From positions 1 through 64,000 of the forward strand of contig JADHOL010000009.1 of the NCBI GenBank assembly GCA_016779005.1: a stretch of DNA of 64,000 bases, written 5' to 3'. The first letter of the stretch is position 1, and the number at the start of each line of letters is the position of its first letter. Under the pieces are notes generated by a model. It had not been told where the DNA came from and ran no database searches. It was given only the letters and a program-made list of their open reading frames with translations. Below, one piece after another: positions 18,075 through 28,065 of this stretch. This stretch comes from Alphaproteobacteria bacterium (GTDB lineage Bacteria; Pseudomonadota; Alphaproteobacteria; Puniceispirillales; Puniceispirillaceae). The position numbers and the translations under genes were made by a program.

Positions 18075-18110
18075 TTTCGATAATCGGGTGATATTAGGAT
18101 TAAGACTGCA

Positions 18111-18138
18111 ATCTTAAAAAGGCTATCTTAAAAAAGCA
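18111..18138. repeat. 14-bp tandem duplication spanning the rhlE stop codon
   Basis: ATCTTAAAAAGGCT (18111-18124) is followed directly by ATCTTAAAAAAGCA (18125-18138). The rhlE stop (18123-18125 on the minus strand) is at the junction. Confidence 0.65.
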
Positions 18139-19484
18139 GGTATTGTTTCTGGATCATCAAAGTTATTACCGCCAGTCCAAGCAGGGGGGCGCTTTTCATT
18201 GTGGCGAGAAGGCCTGTTTGGCTTTTGAGTGTCACTTTGATTAGTCTTTGGCGCCTCACTCTGGGCAGGCTTTGCAGCCTCTTCTTTAACTTTTTTGCTA
18301 TTTTTAGCGGGTGCTGGTTGTTCAGAAAGAATTTCAGTTTCACTTGCTTTAGGCTCAGACGCACTAGCAGCATGTTCAGGTATGGTAACAGAAATCAATT
18401 CCTCAATGGCTGATAGATATTTCTTATCATCCGTAGTTGCGACCAGCGTAAAGGCACGTCCAGTTCTGCCTGCGCGTCCGGTTCTTCCAATGCGGTGAAC
18501 ATAATCTTCAGCGTTTGATGGAACATCATAATTAAAAACATGGCTCACAGAGGGAATATCAAGACCGCGAGCAGCAACGTCAGATGCAATAAGGTATTTG
18601 GTTTCGCCATCCTTAAATGCTTTAAGCGCGGCAAGCCTGGCAGATTGGGTCATATCACCATGCAAGGCTGCAACATTAAATTGATGATTCTTAAGCGCCC
18701 TGACTAAAGAAGAAATATCTTTTTTGCGATTGCAAAAAATAACGGCATTATTTATCGGCTCTTCTTTGAGCAATTTGCGCAATTGACCTTGTTTAGATTT
18801 AGGGGTTGTATTGCAGATATATTGCGAGATGGTAGATGCTGTCTGCGCAACACGCGCAACTTCAACTATCTTGGGATTTAACACAAATTTAGCGCCAATT
18901 TTATGTATTTCGTCAGACAGGGTAGCCGAGAAAAAGAGAGTTTGTCGTATTTTAGGTAATAGTGAGACAATCCGCTCAACATCTGGAATAAAACCCATAT
19001 CAAGCATTCTATCTGCTTCGTCTATCACAAGAATCTTTACATCTTGAAGAAGTACTTTTCCACGCTCAAAATGATCAAGTAATCTTCCCGGCGTGGCGAT
19101 AAGCACATCCACCCCTTTTTCAAGGGCAGATTCCTGATCAGAAAAACTAACGCCTCCAATTAACAACGCCATTGAAAGCTCATGATTTACAGAAAACTTT
19201 TCGAATGATTCTGCTACTTGTGCTGCAAGTTCGCGAGTAGGGGCCAGAATTAAGGAGCGTGGCATGCGTGCCTTAGCTATTCCTGATTCTAGTATATCCA
19301 GCATCGGCAGGGTGAAGGAGGCCGTTTTTCCAGTGCCGGTTTGTGCAGATCCCATTACGTCTCTGCCCATTAGGATAATAGGAATGGCTTTTTCTTGAAT
19401 AGGGGTCGGGGTCTCATATCCTAATTTGGATACAGCATTGCATAATTCTGTGCTAAGCCCAAGTTCGCTAAAAGATGTTGAGAT
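18123..19484 (-). CDS. rhlE: DEAD-box RNA helicase, RhlE type, without a standard start codon
   Basis: DEAD-box helicases unwind RNA using ATP in ribosome assembly and mRNA decay. Motifs seen are Q-motif GYETPTPIQ, Walker A AQTGTGKT, PTRELA, DEAD in VIDEADRMLDMGF, SAT in FFSATL, and HRIGRTGRAGRTGRAF. A low-complexity Lys/Pro/Ala-rich tail of about 90 residues follows. The first ATG of the frame (19370) lies after the Q-motif, which would remove an essential ATP-binding element. The frame continues upstream to a TAG without any ATG, GTG or TTG. The family-like N-terminus STSFSELGLSTEL begins after ATC at 19484-19482, which is 8 nt from GGGA. I therefore place the start at that ATC (453 residues). 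Either a rare ATC start, a mutated ATG, or a sequence error is possible. Confidence 0.85.
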   Translation of the reverse strand: MSTSFSELGLSTELCNAVSKLGYETPTPIQEKAIPIILMGRDVMGSAQTGTGKTASFTLPMLDILESGIAKARMPRSLILAPTRELAAQVAESFEKFSVNHELSMALLIGGVSFSDQESALEKGVDVLIATPGRLLDHFERGKVLLQDVKILVIDEADRMLDMGFIPDVERIVSLLPKIRQTLFFSATLSDEIHKIGAKFVLNPKIVEVARVAQTASTISQYICNTTPKSKQGQLRKLLKEEPINNAVIFCNRKKDISSLVRALKNHQFNVAALHGDMTQSARLAALKAFKDGETKYLIASDVAARGLDIPSVSHVFNYDVPSNAEDYVHRIGRTGRAGRTGRAFTLVATTDDKKYLSAIEELISVTIPEHAASASEPKASETEILSEQPAPAKNSKKVKEEAAKPAQSEAPKTNQSDTQKPNRPSRHNEKRPPAWTGGNNFDDPETIPAFLR

Positions 19485-19658
19485 TTGATTGTTCCCAAAA
19501 AAGATTAAATACTAAATTATTTAAATAATCGAGGATTTTCGATTAGTATTACTAAATTCTTGTGCTTGTAATACGCTAATTATATCCTATTGGTCAAGCA
19601 TGAGATATGCTTGTTTCGATGAACATAATATCCTGCTTTAAAATCTAGGAAAATTGCG

Positions 19659-20354
19659 ATGATAAAACTAATTCTAGTTCCCGGTCTCTTATGCACAAAG
19701 CGGCTATTTGAAACGCAAATAAGCGCTCTTAAATATGACTATGAAATCGAAGTTGCCAATACGTTAGGCGTTAATACTATTCACGAGATGGCGCAGGAGA
19801 TTATATCAAAACAAAATTCAAATTTTGTGATTTGTGGCTTATCAATGGGTGGATATGTTGCTCAGATGGTTGCACATCTTGCACCTGAAAAAGTAATAGG
19901 AATGGGGTTGTTTTCAACAAGCGGAAGAGCTGATACGCCAGAGAAAAAACAACAGCGCGAGGCCCTGATTGAACTATCAGAATTAGGGAAATTTAAAGGA
20001 GTGACCCCCCGTCTTTTGCCAAGCCTGCTATCAGCTGAGGCATTAAAGAATGAGGCACTGGTTCAAGATGTGATGGATATGGCAGCGCAGGTTGGTCAAA
20101 CAAATTTCACCCTTCAGCAAGAGGCAATTATCGGAAGACCAGATTTTAGGCCGTTTGCTAGTACTGCAAAAATGCCAGTTGAAATTCTGGTAGGGGCGTT
20201 AGATCAATTAACCCCTCCTGCGCTCGCAGAGGAGCTTCATAGCTTGTTTCAGGATTCTCATTTGACTGTCTTGTCTGGTATTGGTCATTTATCTTCTATG
20301 GAAGCACCTGATGACGTGACAAGTACTATAAAAAGGCTCATTAGCAGGGTATAG
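19659..20354 (+). CDS. Alpha/beta hydrolase
   Basis: The 231-residue cytosolic protein shows the alpha/beta hydrolase fold. It has an oxyanion region LVPGLLCTKRLFE, nucleophile Ser62 in the elbow GLSMGG, an acid in VGALDQLTPP and a catalytic His in GIGHLSSME. Members include esterases and the MhpC/BioH-like group; the substrate is unknown. AGGA 9 nt before ATG supports the start. It stands alone and converges with parE. Confidence 0.85.
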   Translation: MIKLILVPGLLCTKRLFETQISALKYDYEIEVANTLGVNTIHEMAQEIISKQNSNFVICGLSMGGYVAQMVAHLAPEKVIGMGLFSTSGRADTPEKKQQREALIELSELGKFKGVTPRLLPSLLSAEALKNEALVQDVMDMAAQVGQTNFTLQQEAIIGRPDFRPFASTAKMPVEILVGALDQLTPPALAEELHSLFQDSHLTVLSGIGHLSSMEAPDDVTSTIKRLISRV

Positions 20355-20371
20355 CGTGGCTTTATATTTGG

Positions 20372-22357
20372 CTAGATATCCAATTGGGATAACACATCAT
20401 CTGCATGCTCTCTGATATAGCTAAATCGAAGCTCTGGTTTTTTGCCCATTAATGTGGTAACCAGCCTGTCCGCGTCGCGGCGCTTATCGGCGCCTTCAAT
20501 ATCGCGTTTTGGAAGGTGAACTTTCAGTAATCTGCGTGTGTCAGGGCTCATAGTTGTTTCTTTAAGCTGCGAGGGCGGCATTTCACCAAGTCCTTTAAAC
20601 CTGCTTATATCCACTTTGCCTTTTGGATTAAATTCATTAATCATTATCTGTTCGCGGTGAGCGTCATCTTGTGCATAAAACGTCTTGTTTCCCTGCATCA
20701 TACGATACAAAGGAGGCTGTGCAAGAAACAGCCTTCCTGCTTCGATAAGCTGGGGCATTTCTTGATAAAAGAACGTCATTAGCAAAGCTGCAATATGAGC
20801 CCCATCCACGTCCGCATCTGTCATAATGATAACTTTCCCATAGCGCAGGTCAGCTAGATCAAACTGAGTCTTTGATTTTACGCCTAGCGCCAGCAACAAA
20901 TCGCTTAATTCTTGGTTCTGAGAGAGTTTGTCAGATGTAGCACTTGCAACATTCAGAATTTTTCCGCGCATGGGAAGAATTGCTTGGGTTGCTCTGTTGC
21001 GCGCAGATTTTGCAGAACCTCCGGCTGAGTCTCCCTCAACGATGAAAATCTCGGTAGTGGTTGTATCTTGTGCAGAGCAGTCTGCTAATTTTCCAGGCAA
21101 TCGCAATTTACGAGTAGCAGATTTGCGCGCTACTTCTTTTTCTTTTTTGCGACGTTTGCGGTCTTCCATTCTCTCAATCGCGGCATCAAGCAAATCATTA
21201 GCGCGATCTGGTTCTGCTGAAAGCCAAATCTCGAACCTATCCTTTACAGCAGCTTCTGTTTGCCGTGTGGCATCTGTTGAAACAAGCTTATCTTTTGTCT
21301 GCCCCTGAAATTGTGGGTCTTTTAGAAAGACAGAGAGCATACCTGCAGAGCTTGCTAATATATCCTCAGCAGTCAACTCCGATGCTTTCTTTTGGCCCTT
21401 TAATTCGCCATAAACACGCATACCTCTTGTGATGGCCTGACGAAACCCATTTTCATGGGTTCCACCAGATGGCGTAGGGACCGTGTTGCAGTAGGAGTGG
21501 AAAAAACTATCTTCTCCTGGTCCCAGCCATGTTAAAGCCCATTCAAACTTTTGACCCTCTAATTCGGTTTTATCTGTAAATGCAGAGGAAAGCATCAAAT
21601 TGCGTCCCCTTGTTGCATCTGTTAGGTAATCAGCTAACCCGCCAGGATAACAAATAGTCTCGCTCGAAGGGGCTGAAGAAGTGTTGTTCGTAAGAAGTGC
21701 TTGTGAACATTTCCAGCGAATTTCGACACCTGCGAATAAATAAGCTTTTGATTTTGCCATCTTATAGAGAATAGCTGGTTTAAAGTGGCATCCGTCGCCA
21801 AAAATCTCAGGATCAGGTGAAAATTGAATGCTGGTTCCACGCCTGTTTGGAGCAGAACCAACCGTTACTAATAATGAGGTCGGCTTTCCTTTTGAAAAGG
21901 TTTGTTTGTATAATTTACGGTCTCTTGCAACTTCTACATCAAGGTTAATGCTAAGCGCATTTACAACAGACGCCCCGACACCATGAAGACCGCCAGACGT
22001 CTCATAAGCTTTGCCTGAGAATTTTCCGCCAGCATGCAAAGTTGTTAATATCACTTCTAATGCGGATTTGTTTGGGAATTTTGGGTGTGGATCTACCGGG
22101 ATGCCTCTTCCATTGTCGCTGATAATGATATTAGTTTCATCAATTAGGTTGATTTCAATCCAATCAGCATGACCAGCCACCGCTTCATCCATTGAATTAT
22201 CCAGAATTTCGGCCACCAGATGATGCATTGCTCTATCATCGGTGCCACCAATATACATTCCAGGACGGTGCCGAACAGGATCCAGCCCCTCCAGCACCTC
22301 TATTTGCTGTGCGCCATATTCATCACTCGATGCAGCATTTCCGAACAAGTCTGCCAT
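20372..22357 (-). CDS. parE: DNA topoisomerase IV subunit B
   Basis: ParE is the ATPase subunit of topoisomerase IV, which decatenates daughter chromosomes with ParC. The 661-residue type IIA subunit contains a GHKL ATPase (EILDNSMDEA, DNGRGIPVD, GGLHGVGASVVNAL), the transducer region, and a Toprim domain with EGDSAGGSA and DADVDGAHI. The C-terminus LRFSYIREHADDV is ParE-like. Length and the absence of the GyrB insertion support ParE over GyrB. It is convergent with the hydrolase gene and divergent from nothing close. Confidence 0.93.
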   Translation of the reverse strand: MADLFGNAASSDEYGAQQIEVLEGLDPVRHRPGMYIGGTDDRAMHHLVAEILDNSMDEAVAGHADWIEINLIDETNIIISDNGRGIPVDPHPKFPNKSALEVILTTLHAGGKFSGKAYETSGGLHGVGASVVNALSINLDVEVARDRKLYKQTFSKGKPTSLLVTVGSAPNRRGTSIQFSPDPEIFGDGCHFKPAILYKMAKSKAYLFAGVEIRWKCSQALLTNNTSSAPSSETICYPGGLADYLTDATRGRNLMLSSAFTDKTELEGQKFEWALTWLGPGEDSFFHSYCNTVPTPSGGTHENGFRQAITRGMRVYGELKGQKKASELTAEDILASSAGMLSVFLKDPQFQGQTKDKLVSTDATRQTEAAVKDRFEIWLSAEPDRANDLLDAAIERMEDRKRRKKEKEVARKSATRKLRLPGKLADCSAQDTTTTEIFIVEGDSAGGSAKSARNRATQAILPMRGKILNVASATSDKLSQNQELSDLLLALGVKSKTQFDLADLRYGKVIIMTDADVDGAHIAALLMTFFYQEMPQLIEAGRLFLAQPPLYRMMQGNKTFYAQDDAHREQIMINEFNPKGKVDISRFKGLGEMPPSQLKETTMSPDTRRLLKVHLPKRDIEGADKRRDADRLVTTLMGKKPELRFSYIREHADDVLSQLDI

Positions 22358-22470
22358 TTACGGGCAACTCCATTTACATTTATGGTATGATTATACTGGA
22401 TTTAGTATTAAAACGTTAATTTGAAATACAATATCCAAAAAGAATAATATAGCAATTTGGCAAAAAAGTA

Positions 22471-22500
22471 TAAAAAAACCCCGAAACATTAATTTCGGAG
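22471..22500 (-). terminator. glnA terminator
   Basis: Read on the minus strand, CTCCGAAA, loop TTAATG, TTTCGGGG (one G-U/A mismatch) is followed by a run of seven T. It lies about 30 bp after the glnA stop. Confidence 0.8.
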
Positions 22501-22530
22501 TTTTTAAATTTTTTAGATGATAAATAACGC

Positions 22531-23940
22531 TTATAAAGAGTAATACATTTTAAACTCAATCGGGGCAGGTGTGTGCTCAAGATTGATGACTTCTTCCATT
22601 TTAAGGTCAATATAGCCATCTATTTGCTCATCTGTGAACACATCCCCATCTGTTAAGAAAGCTCTGTCAGCGTTGAGGCTCTCAAGCGCCTCACGAAGAG
22701 ACCCACAAACAGTTGGGATTTGCTCAAGCTCTTCAGCTGGCAAGTCATATAAATCCTTATCCATTGCATCGCCTGGATGAATTTTATTTTTAATACCGTC
22801 AAGGCCAGCCATAAGCATCGCAGAAAAGGCAAGATATGGGTTAGCCATTGCATCTGGGAAGCGAACTTCAACACGCTTTCCATTGGGGCTAGAAACAAAA
22901 GGAATTCTGCATGATGCAGAACGGTTGCGTGCTGAATATGCAAGTAGCACAGGTGCTTCATACCCTGGTATTAGTCTTTTGTAGGAGTTTGTTGATGGGT
23001 TTGTAAAAGCGTTTAGCGCTTTTGCGTGCTTGATGATACCGCCTATGTAGAATAACGCGCTTTCTGATAAATCAGCATAGGAGTTACCGGCGAATAAGGG
23101 CTTGCCGTCAGTCCATAATGATTGATGCACATGCATACCAGAGCCATTATCACCTGCAATAGGTTTCGGCATGAAAGTCGCAGAAAGGCCATAAGCATTG
23201 GCAACCTGCTGTACAGAGTATTTATAGAGCTGAAGGTTATCTGCTGTTTCAACCAACTCGCCAAATTTCATTCCTAATTCATGCTGGGATGGGGCAACCT
23301 CATGGTGATGTTTTTCCACTGGAACACCCATATCTGCCATAACAGATAACATTTCACTTCGCACATCCTGTCCTGAATCAACAGGTGGCACTGGGAAATA
23401 TCCACCTTTGACATCAGGGCGATGTCCAAGATTACCCTCATCATAGCTTTTTGCGCTGTTATACGGGCCTTCGGATGAGTCAACCTCATAATATCCACGG
23501 TTCATAGATACATCCATCTTAACATCTTCGAACAAGAAAAATTCAGCTTCTGGTCCAAAGAAAGCAGTATCAGCAACGCCTGTAGATTCCATATGCGCAA
23601 TGGCAGCCTTAGCGGTTGAGCGCGGGTCACGAGAATATGGCTGGCCTGATGATGGCTCTAACACGTCGCAAAAAAGCGCTAATGTTGGTTGCGCAAAGAA
23701 CGGATCCATATAGGCACGGTATAAATCAGGCTTTAGCAACATATCTGATTCGTTAATCGCTTTCCAACCAGCAATGGAGGAGCCATCAAACATGAACCCT
23801 TCTTCCAATGACTCTTCGTCAATTGTATCCACATGCTGCGATAAATGCTGCATCTTACCGCGCGGATCGGTAAAGCGCACATCTACATATGTCACGTCGT
23901 TCTCTTTTATCATTTCCATAATTTTTTTTACGTCTGACAT
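22531..23940 (-). CDS. glnA: Type I glutamine synthetase
   Basis: GlnA makes glutamine from glutamate, ammonia and ATP and is the entry point of nitrogen assimilation. The 469-residue protein is a GSI-beta enzyme. Features are [10 protein letters not shown], the metal and substrate region [28 protein letters not shown], and the C-terminal adenylylation tyrosine in [14 protein letters not shown] about 6 nt before the ATG at 23940 selects MSDVKKIME as the start rather than the upstream in-frame ATG at 23955. It lies 100 bp downstream of glnB, the classic alphaproteobacterial glnB-glnA pair, so activity is expected to be controlled by PII and GlnE. Confidence 0.98.
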   Translation of the reverse strand: MSDVKKIMEMIKENDVTYVDVRFTDPRGKMQHLSQHVDTIDEESLEEGFMFDGSSIAGWKAINESDMLLKPDLYRAYMDPFFAQPTLALFCDVLEPSSGQPYSRDPRSTAKAAIAHMESTGVADTAFFGPEAEFFLFEDVKMDVSMNRGYYEVDSSEGPYNSAKSYDEGNLGHRPDVKGGYFPVPPVDSGQDVRSEMLSVMADMGVPVEKHHHEVAPSQHELGMKFGELVETADNLQLYKYSVQQVANAYGLSATFMPKPIAGDNGSGMHVHQSLWTDGKPLFAGNSYADLSESALFYIGGIIKHAKALNAFTNPSTNSYKRLIPGYEAPVLLAYSARNRSASCRIPFVSSPNGKRVEVRFPDAMANPYLAFSAMLMAGLDGIKNKIHPGDAMDKDLYDLPAEELEQIPTVCGSLREALESLNADRAFLTDGDVFTDEQIDGYIDLKMEEVINLEHTPAPIEFKMYYSL

Positions 23941-24041
23941 TTTAAATCCTTTCATGCCATATTTTTTACAAATTTATAAAATAAATACAAATACTTATAA
24001 TATATTTATACTGTGATTAGTGAAGGGGTCTCAAGCAAAAA

Positions 24042-24398
<357 letters not shown>

Positions 24399-24626
24399 TT
24401 ATAAACGATAAGGATAGTCGTTCTGTTTTTGTGTGCCATGGGTCGCATGAGTTTCACGGACCCTGAAAATGCATTTTTTTATATTCGATAGGAGGATTAA
24501 ACCAACCTGTTTTTTAAACTCACTTAACCGAATAATCGCTGAAACTAACTACTCCAATCGCAACATGCAACTATCTGACCAGCTGGGGATAAATATTTCA
24601 GTTTTTGCATAAAATTTATGCAATCT

Positions 24627-25805
24627 TTATGCGTGACTATTTGCAAGCTGTTCTATCATAGTGCAGGCTTTTAGGATTAATTCATCTGAGTTAGCAGAGG
24701 AAAGTCTAAGGTACCCCTCGCCATTATGGCCGAAAGCGGTTCCTGCCAGACCAGCAACCCCGTAATCTTCAAGAAGGATGGTTTGTATATCTTCTGAGGT
24801 AAGCCCAAGACCTGTTATATTCGGGAAAGCGTAGAAAGCACCGCCGGGTAACTGGCAGCTTATTCCTGTTATATTATTCAATTTTTCCGTTATTAATGTT
24901 GCTCTGCGTTTAAATACCACGCGCATGTTCTCAACACAGCTCTGATCCCCAGCCGTGGCTGCTAGTGCTGCATATTGAGTAGCGGCGTTTACGCAAGAAT
25001 GATAATTAACGCCAATTTTATCTGCAAATTCCACGCTCTGTTCTGGCCAAATACCAAAACCGATGCGCCAGCCTGTCATGGCATAGGTTTTCGACCAGCC
25101 ATTTAGAACGATAAGCCTATCGCGTATTTCTGGATAGGAAAGAAGAGAATGTGGCGGAGTTTCAAAGACAAGTCTGTCATAAATTTCATCTGAAAATAAA
25201 GTGATATCTGGATAGCTTAGCAATCCGTCTACAAGTTTGCTGATCTCTGACGCAGGCGTTATGCCGCCAGTGGGATTGTGAGGCGAATTAATCATAATCA
25301 TACTTGTACGGCTGGTGATTTTGCTCAAAATCTCATCTGCATTAAAAGCGAATCCAGTTTCTTCATTAAGACCATAGGTAACAGGCGTCGCACCAGAATA
25401 GGCCACTGATGATGTGTAAATAGGAAAACTGGGATCAGGTAATATGATTTCCTTTTCCCTGCCGCCATAAATCATCGCAGCCATAAATATAACAGGTTTG
25501 CCGCCAGGTGTTATCTGTATTTGGCTAATGGGGGGGCAATATCCATAACGTTCGGTTAAATCCTGCCATACGGCTTCTCGCAGAGACACAAGGCCCATTG
25601 AAGGGGTGTAGCCATGAGCGCCATCTTCAAGCGCCTTGATGCCAGCTTCAACAATATGGGCAGGGGTGCTGAAATCTGGCTGTCCTATTCCAAGATTCAC
25701 GATTGAAAATCCTGCCTTTTCAAGCTCTCCTGCTCTGGCAAGAACGCTAAACGCAGTTTCTGTATCTAGGTTTAAGAGATTCTCATTAAGCATTTTATTA
25801 AGCAT
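24627..25805 (-). CDS. Class I/II aminotransferase (AspC-like fold type I)
   Basis: This 392-residue PLP-dependent aminotransferase has an N-terminal region LGIGQPDFSTPAH, the NSPHNPTGG motif, the YDRLVFE segment and the PLP-binding Lys in GWSKTYAMTGWRIGFG. It belongs to the aspartate/aromatic/LL-diaminopimelate group of family I-gamma. The exact amino acid cannot be told from sequence. The start region repeats ATGCTTAAT twice in frame (25805 and 25793), so initiation could occur at either. It is alone on the minus strand next to tRNA-His. Confidence 0.88.
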   Translation of the reverse strand: MLNKMLNENLLNLDTETAFSVLARAGELEKAGFSIVNLGIGQPDFSTPAHIVEAGIKALEDGAHGYTPSMGLVSLREAVWQDLTERYGYCPPISQIQITPGGKPVIFMAAMIYGGREKEIILPDPSFPIYTSSVAYSGATPVTYGLNEETGFAFNADEILSKITSRTSMIMINSPHNPTGGITPASEISKLVDGLLSYPDITLFSDEIYDRLVFETPPHSLLSYPEIRDRLIVLNGWSKTYAMTGWRIGFGIWPEQSVEFADKIGVNYHSCVNAATQYAALAATAGDQSCVENMRVVFKRRATLITEKLNNITGISCQLPGGAFYAFPNITGLGLTSEDIQTILLEDYGVAGLAGTAFGHNGEGYLRLSSANSDELILKACTMIEQLANSHA

Positions 25806-25928
25806 AGTTATGCCCCACCCCTTTTTTTAGTTAATCTATATCAACTATGATGATAGGGTGTTGCAACAAAAATTCTCTTGCTGTATTACCTTTTATTCTA
25901 GTTGGCAGAGATGTCATTAGATGTTGAT

Positions 25929-26006
25929 GGCGGGTGTAGCTCAGTTGGTTAGAGCGCCAGTTTGTGGTATTGGATGTCGCCGGTTCAAATCCGGTCACTC
26001 GCCCCA
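25929..26006 (+). tRNA. tRNA-His (anticodon GTG)
   Basis: A full cloverleaf is visible: acceptor GCGGGTG/CACTCGC, D arm GCTCAGTTGGTTAGAGC, anticodon stem CCAGT/ATTGG with loop TTGTGGT, and T arm GCCGGTTCAAATCCGGT. The extra G at 25929 pairs with C73, the tRNA-His identity pair, and CCA is encoded (26004-26006). Confidence 0.97.
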
Positions 26007-26007
26007 T

Positions 26008-26041
26008 CATCTGCTTATTATCGTCATCTGCTTATTATCAT
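26008..26041. repeat. 17-bp tandem duplication just after tRNA-His
   Basis: CATCTGCTTATTATC(G/A)T occurs at 26008-26024 and 26025-26041. Confidence 0.85.
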
Positions 26042-26167
26042 CATTCATCACTATTCAAATCAAAAACAGTAAGAATAATGAAAATCTAGCTACAATTTAG
26101 GACGTTATGCGTTATTGATGTTGACGAAGTGATGTTATTTTTGTAGCGATGCATCATTATTATCGTT

Positions 26168-26252
26168 GCGGGCGTGGCGAAATTGGTAGACGCGCCAGAT
26201 TTAGGTTCTGGTATCTAACGATGTGGGGGTTCAAGTCCCTCCGCCCGCACCA
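26168..26252 (+). tRNA. tRNA-Leu (anticodon TAG)
   Basis: Acceptor GCGGGCG/CGCCCGC, class II long variable arm, anticodon stem CCAGA/TCTGG with loop TTTAGGT (anticodon TAG), T arm with GGTTCAAGTCC, A73 and encoded CCA. About 85 nt. Confidence 0.97.
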
Positions 26253-26270
26253 TTCTACTCGCACCATTCT
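26246..26270. repeat. 14-bp tandem duplication of the tRNA-Leu 3' end
   Basis: CGCACCATTCTACT (26246-26259) is followed by CGCACCATTCT (26260-26270); the duplicated unit includes the last acceptor bases and CCA of the tRNA. Confidence 0.85.
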
Positions 26271-26360
26271 GAGGGTCTGTAACACAAATATCACAGCCAA
26301 ATTATTGGTTGAATTTAAACAATATCAGGCGCGCTAAAAACAAATTAGGAAATATAGAGC

Positions 26361-27929
26361 ATGGAAATTACATTATCACTTAATGAAGGGCTTGCCCGTG
26401 AGTTCAAGATTGCAATTAACGCAAGCGATATTGAAGCACGTGTGGACGCTAAATTGAACGAGATTTCCAAACAAGTGAAAATGCCTGGTTTTCGTCCAGG
26501 AAAAGTTCCTATTTCTGTTGTTAAAGCGCGGTATGGTGAGCAATCCAAAGGCGAGGTAATACAAGCCATGCTTGATGAGGCAGCTCGTGAAGCAATAGAA
26601 TCGAATGATCTCAACCTTGCAAGTCAGCCATCACTTGATATCACAGCATATGAAGATGGCAGCGATCTTGAAGCTAAATTGAAATGCGAAATCTTGCCAC
26701 AGATTGAATTGCCAGATATCTCGGCTTTATCAATAGAGCGACCGACATTGCCGATAGATGAGGCTGAACTCAGCGACACGATGCAACGGCTTGCATCTGA
26801 AAACAGCCCCACCGTTGAAGCAAAAAAAGGGCATAAGGCCGCTCTTGGTGATGTTGTTGTAATTGATTTTGAAGGCTCTATTGAGGGTGTTCCGTTTGAC
26901 GGCGGGGCTGCACAAGATCACTCATTGGAGCTTGGGAGCAACTCATTCATACCTGGATTCGAAGATGGGTTGGTTGGCGTTAAAGCAGGCGATAAAACAA
27001 ATATCGATGTCCCATTTCCGGAGGATTATCAAGCAGCTCACCTTGCTGGAAAACTATCTGTCTTTGCCGTTACTGTTAAAGAAGTCCGAACCAAAGGAGA
27101 GCCTGTATTAGATGACGCGCTTGCCGAAAAATTGGGGTTCGAGAAATTGCCAGCTTTGGAAGAGGCAGTAAGAAACCAGCTGAGCTCGCAGCATCAGCCA
27201 GCATTACGTCAAATGCTAAAGAAAAATATTTTGGATCAGTTAAATGAACAAGCTGATTTTGACGTTCCGCCAACATTACTCTCCTCTGAATATGATGTTG
27301 TTGCTAGCTCTATGAAATCAGAGCAGGGGATTGAGAATAATCACGATCATGACCACGACCACGACCATGATCACGACCATGACCATGATCACGCACATGA
27401 CCATAAACATGCTGCAGATGAAGGCCTTGATGAAGCTTCTAAGGAAGAAGCGAAGGTGATTGCAACCAGAAGAGTAAGATTGGGATTGATGCTCACTGAG
27501 ATAGGGCGTTCTAACAACATAAAAGTATCAGAAGAAGATACAAAGCGCGCCATTTTTGAGCAGGCAAGGAATCATCCAGGTCAAGAACAGCAGGTTGTAG
27601 AATATTATCAGAAAAACCCAGAAGCAACGCAGCAGCTTGCAGGTCCTTTGTTTGAGGATAAGGTGATTGATTATATTGTTGAGCTTGCTAACGTTACAGA
27701 CTTTGAAACAAATATTGATGCTTTATATGAGCCAGAAGTTGTTGGTAACAGTAGTGAGGCCAAAAAACCGGCCCAAAAAGCAGCAAAGAAGCCTTCTTCC
27801 AAAAAAGCTACCAAAAATTCTGCTAAAGCGAAGTCAGAAAAAGACGAAACTGGTTCAGATGTAGCGGTCGCTAAAAAGAAGCCTTCTGCAAAGAAAGCAG
27901 CAAAAAAAGCGGCTGCTAAAAAATCATAA
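26361..27929 (+). CDS. tig: Trigger factor with His/Asp-rich insertion and Lys/Ala-rich tail
   Basis: Trigger factor binds the ribosome exit tunnel, holds nascent chains and has prolyl isomerase activity. The N-terminal ribosome-binding domain contains the MPGFRPGKVP signature. The FKBP domain spans about 160-245 (VVVIDFEGSIEGVPFDGG), and the rest forms the split C-terminal chaperone domain. At 522 residues it is about 90 longer than E. coli Tig, for two reasons. Residues 328-350 are an insertion of 12 His alternating with mostly Asp inside the chaperone domain. The last ~60 residues are a Lys/Ala/Ser-rich, histone H1-like tail. The insertion could bind Ni, Zn or Cu, as in the His-rich tail of SlyD; this is inference. 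It precedes clpP-clpX-lon, the usual tig-clpP-clpX-lon order. Confidence 0.96.
   Translation: MEITLSLNEGLAREFKIAINASDIEARVDAKLNEISKQVKMPGFRPGKVPISVVKARYGEQSKGEVIQAMLDEAAREAIESNDLNLASQPSLDITAYEDGSDLEAKLKCEILPQIELPDISALSIERPTLPIDEAELSDTMQRLASENSPTVEAKKGHKAALGDVVVIDFEGSIEGVPFDGGAAQDHSLELGSNSFIPGFEDGLVGVKAGDKTNIDVPFPEDYQAAHLAGKLSVFAVTVKEVRTKGEPVLDDALAEKLGFEKLPALEEAVRNQLSSQHQPALRQMLKKNILDQLNEQADFDVPPTLLSSEYDVVASSMKSEQGIENNHDHDHDHDHDHDHDHDHAHDHKHAADEGLDEASKEEAKVIATRRVRLGLMLTEIGRSNNIKVSEEDTKRAIFEQARNHPGQEQQVVEYYQKNPEATQQLAGPLFEDKVIDYIVELANVTDFETNIDALYEPEVVGNSSEAKKPAQKAAKKPSSKKATKNSAKAKSEKDETGSDVAVAKKKPSAKKAAKKAAAKKS
27342..27410 (+). repeat. In-frame (HD)n repeat within trigger factor
   Basis: Alternating CAC/CAT and GAC/GAT codons encode eight consecutive His-Asp pairs followed by HAHDHKH. 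Synonymous codon mixing shows the tract is not a fresh pure slippage product and has probably been kept at protein level. Confidence 0.9.
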
Positions 27930-28065
27930 AATCAGATTTTTTGGTCAAACATCTTGGCACTGGGAATAAATCGCTCTAGTTTAGAAATGCGCTTATTAGG
28001 CTTTCCCTTTATGGCTAATCTGGATCATGCGCATTATTTTAGGTAAATAAATAAAAGAGGTAGTA

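Noticed and set aside
24420-24470. Possible sigma54 promoter (TGGCAC) upstream of glnB
   Set aside because: No TTGC element occurs at the required spacing downstream on the minus strand.
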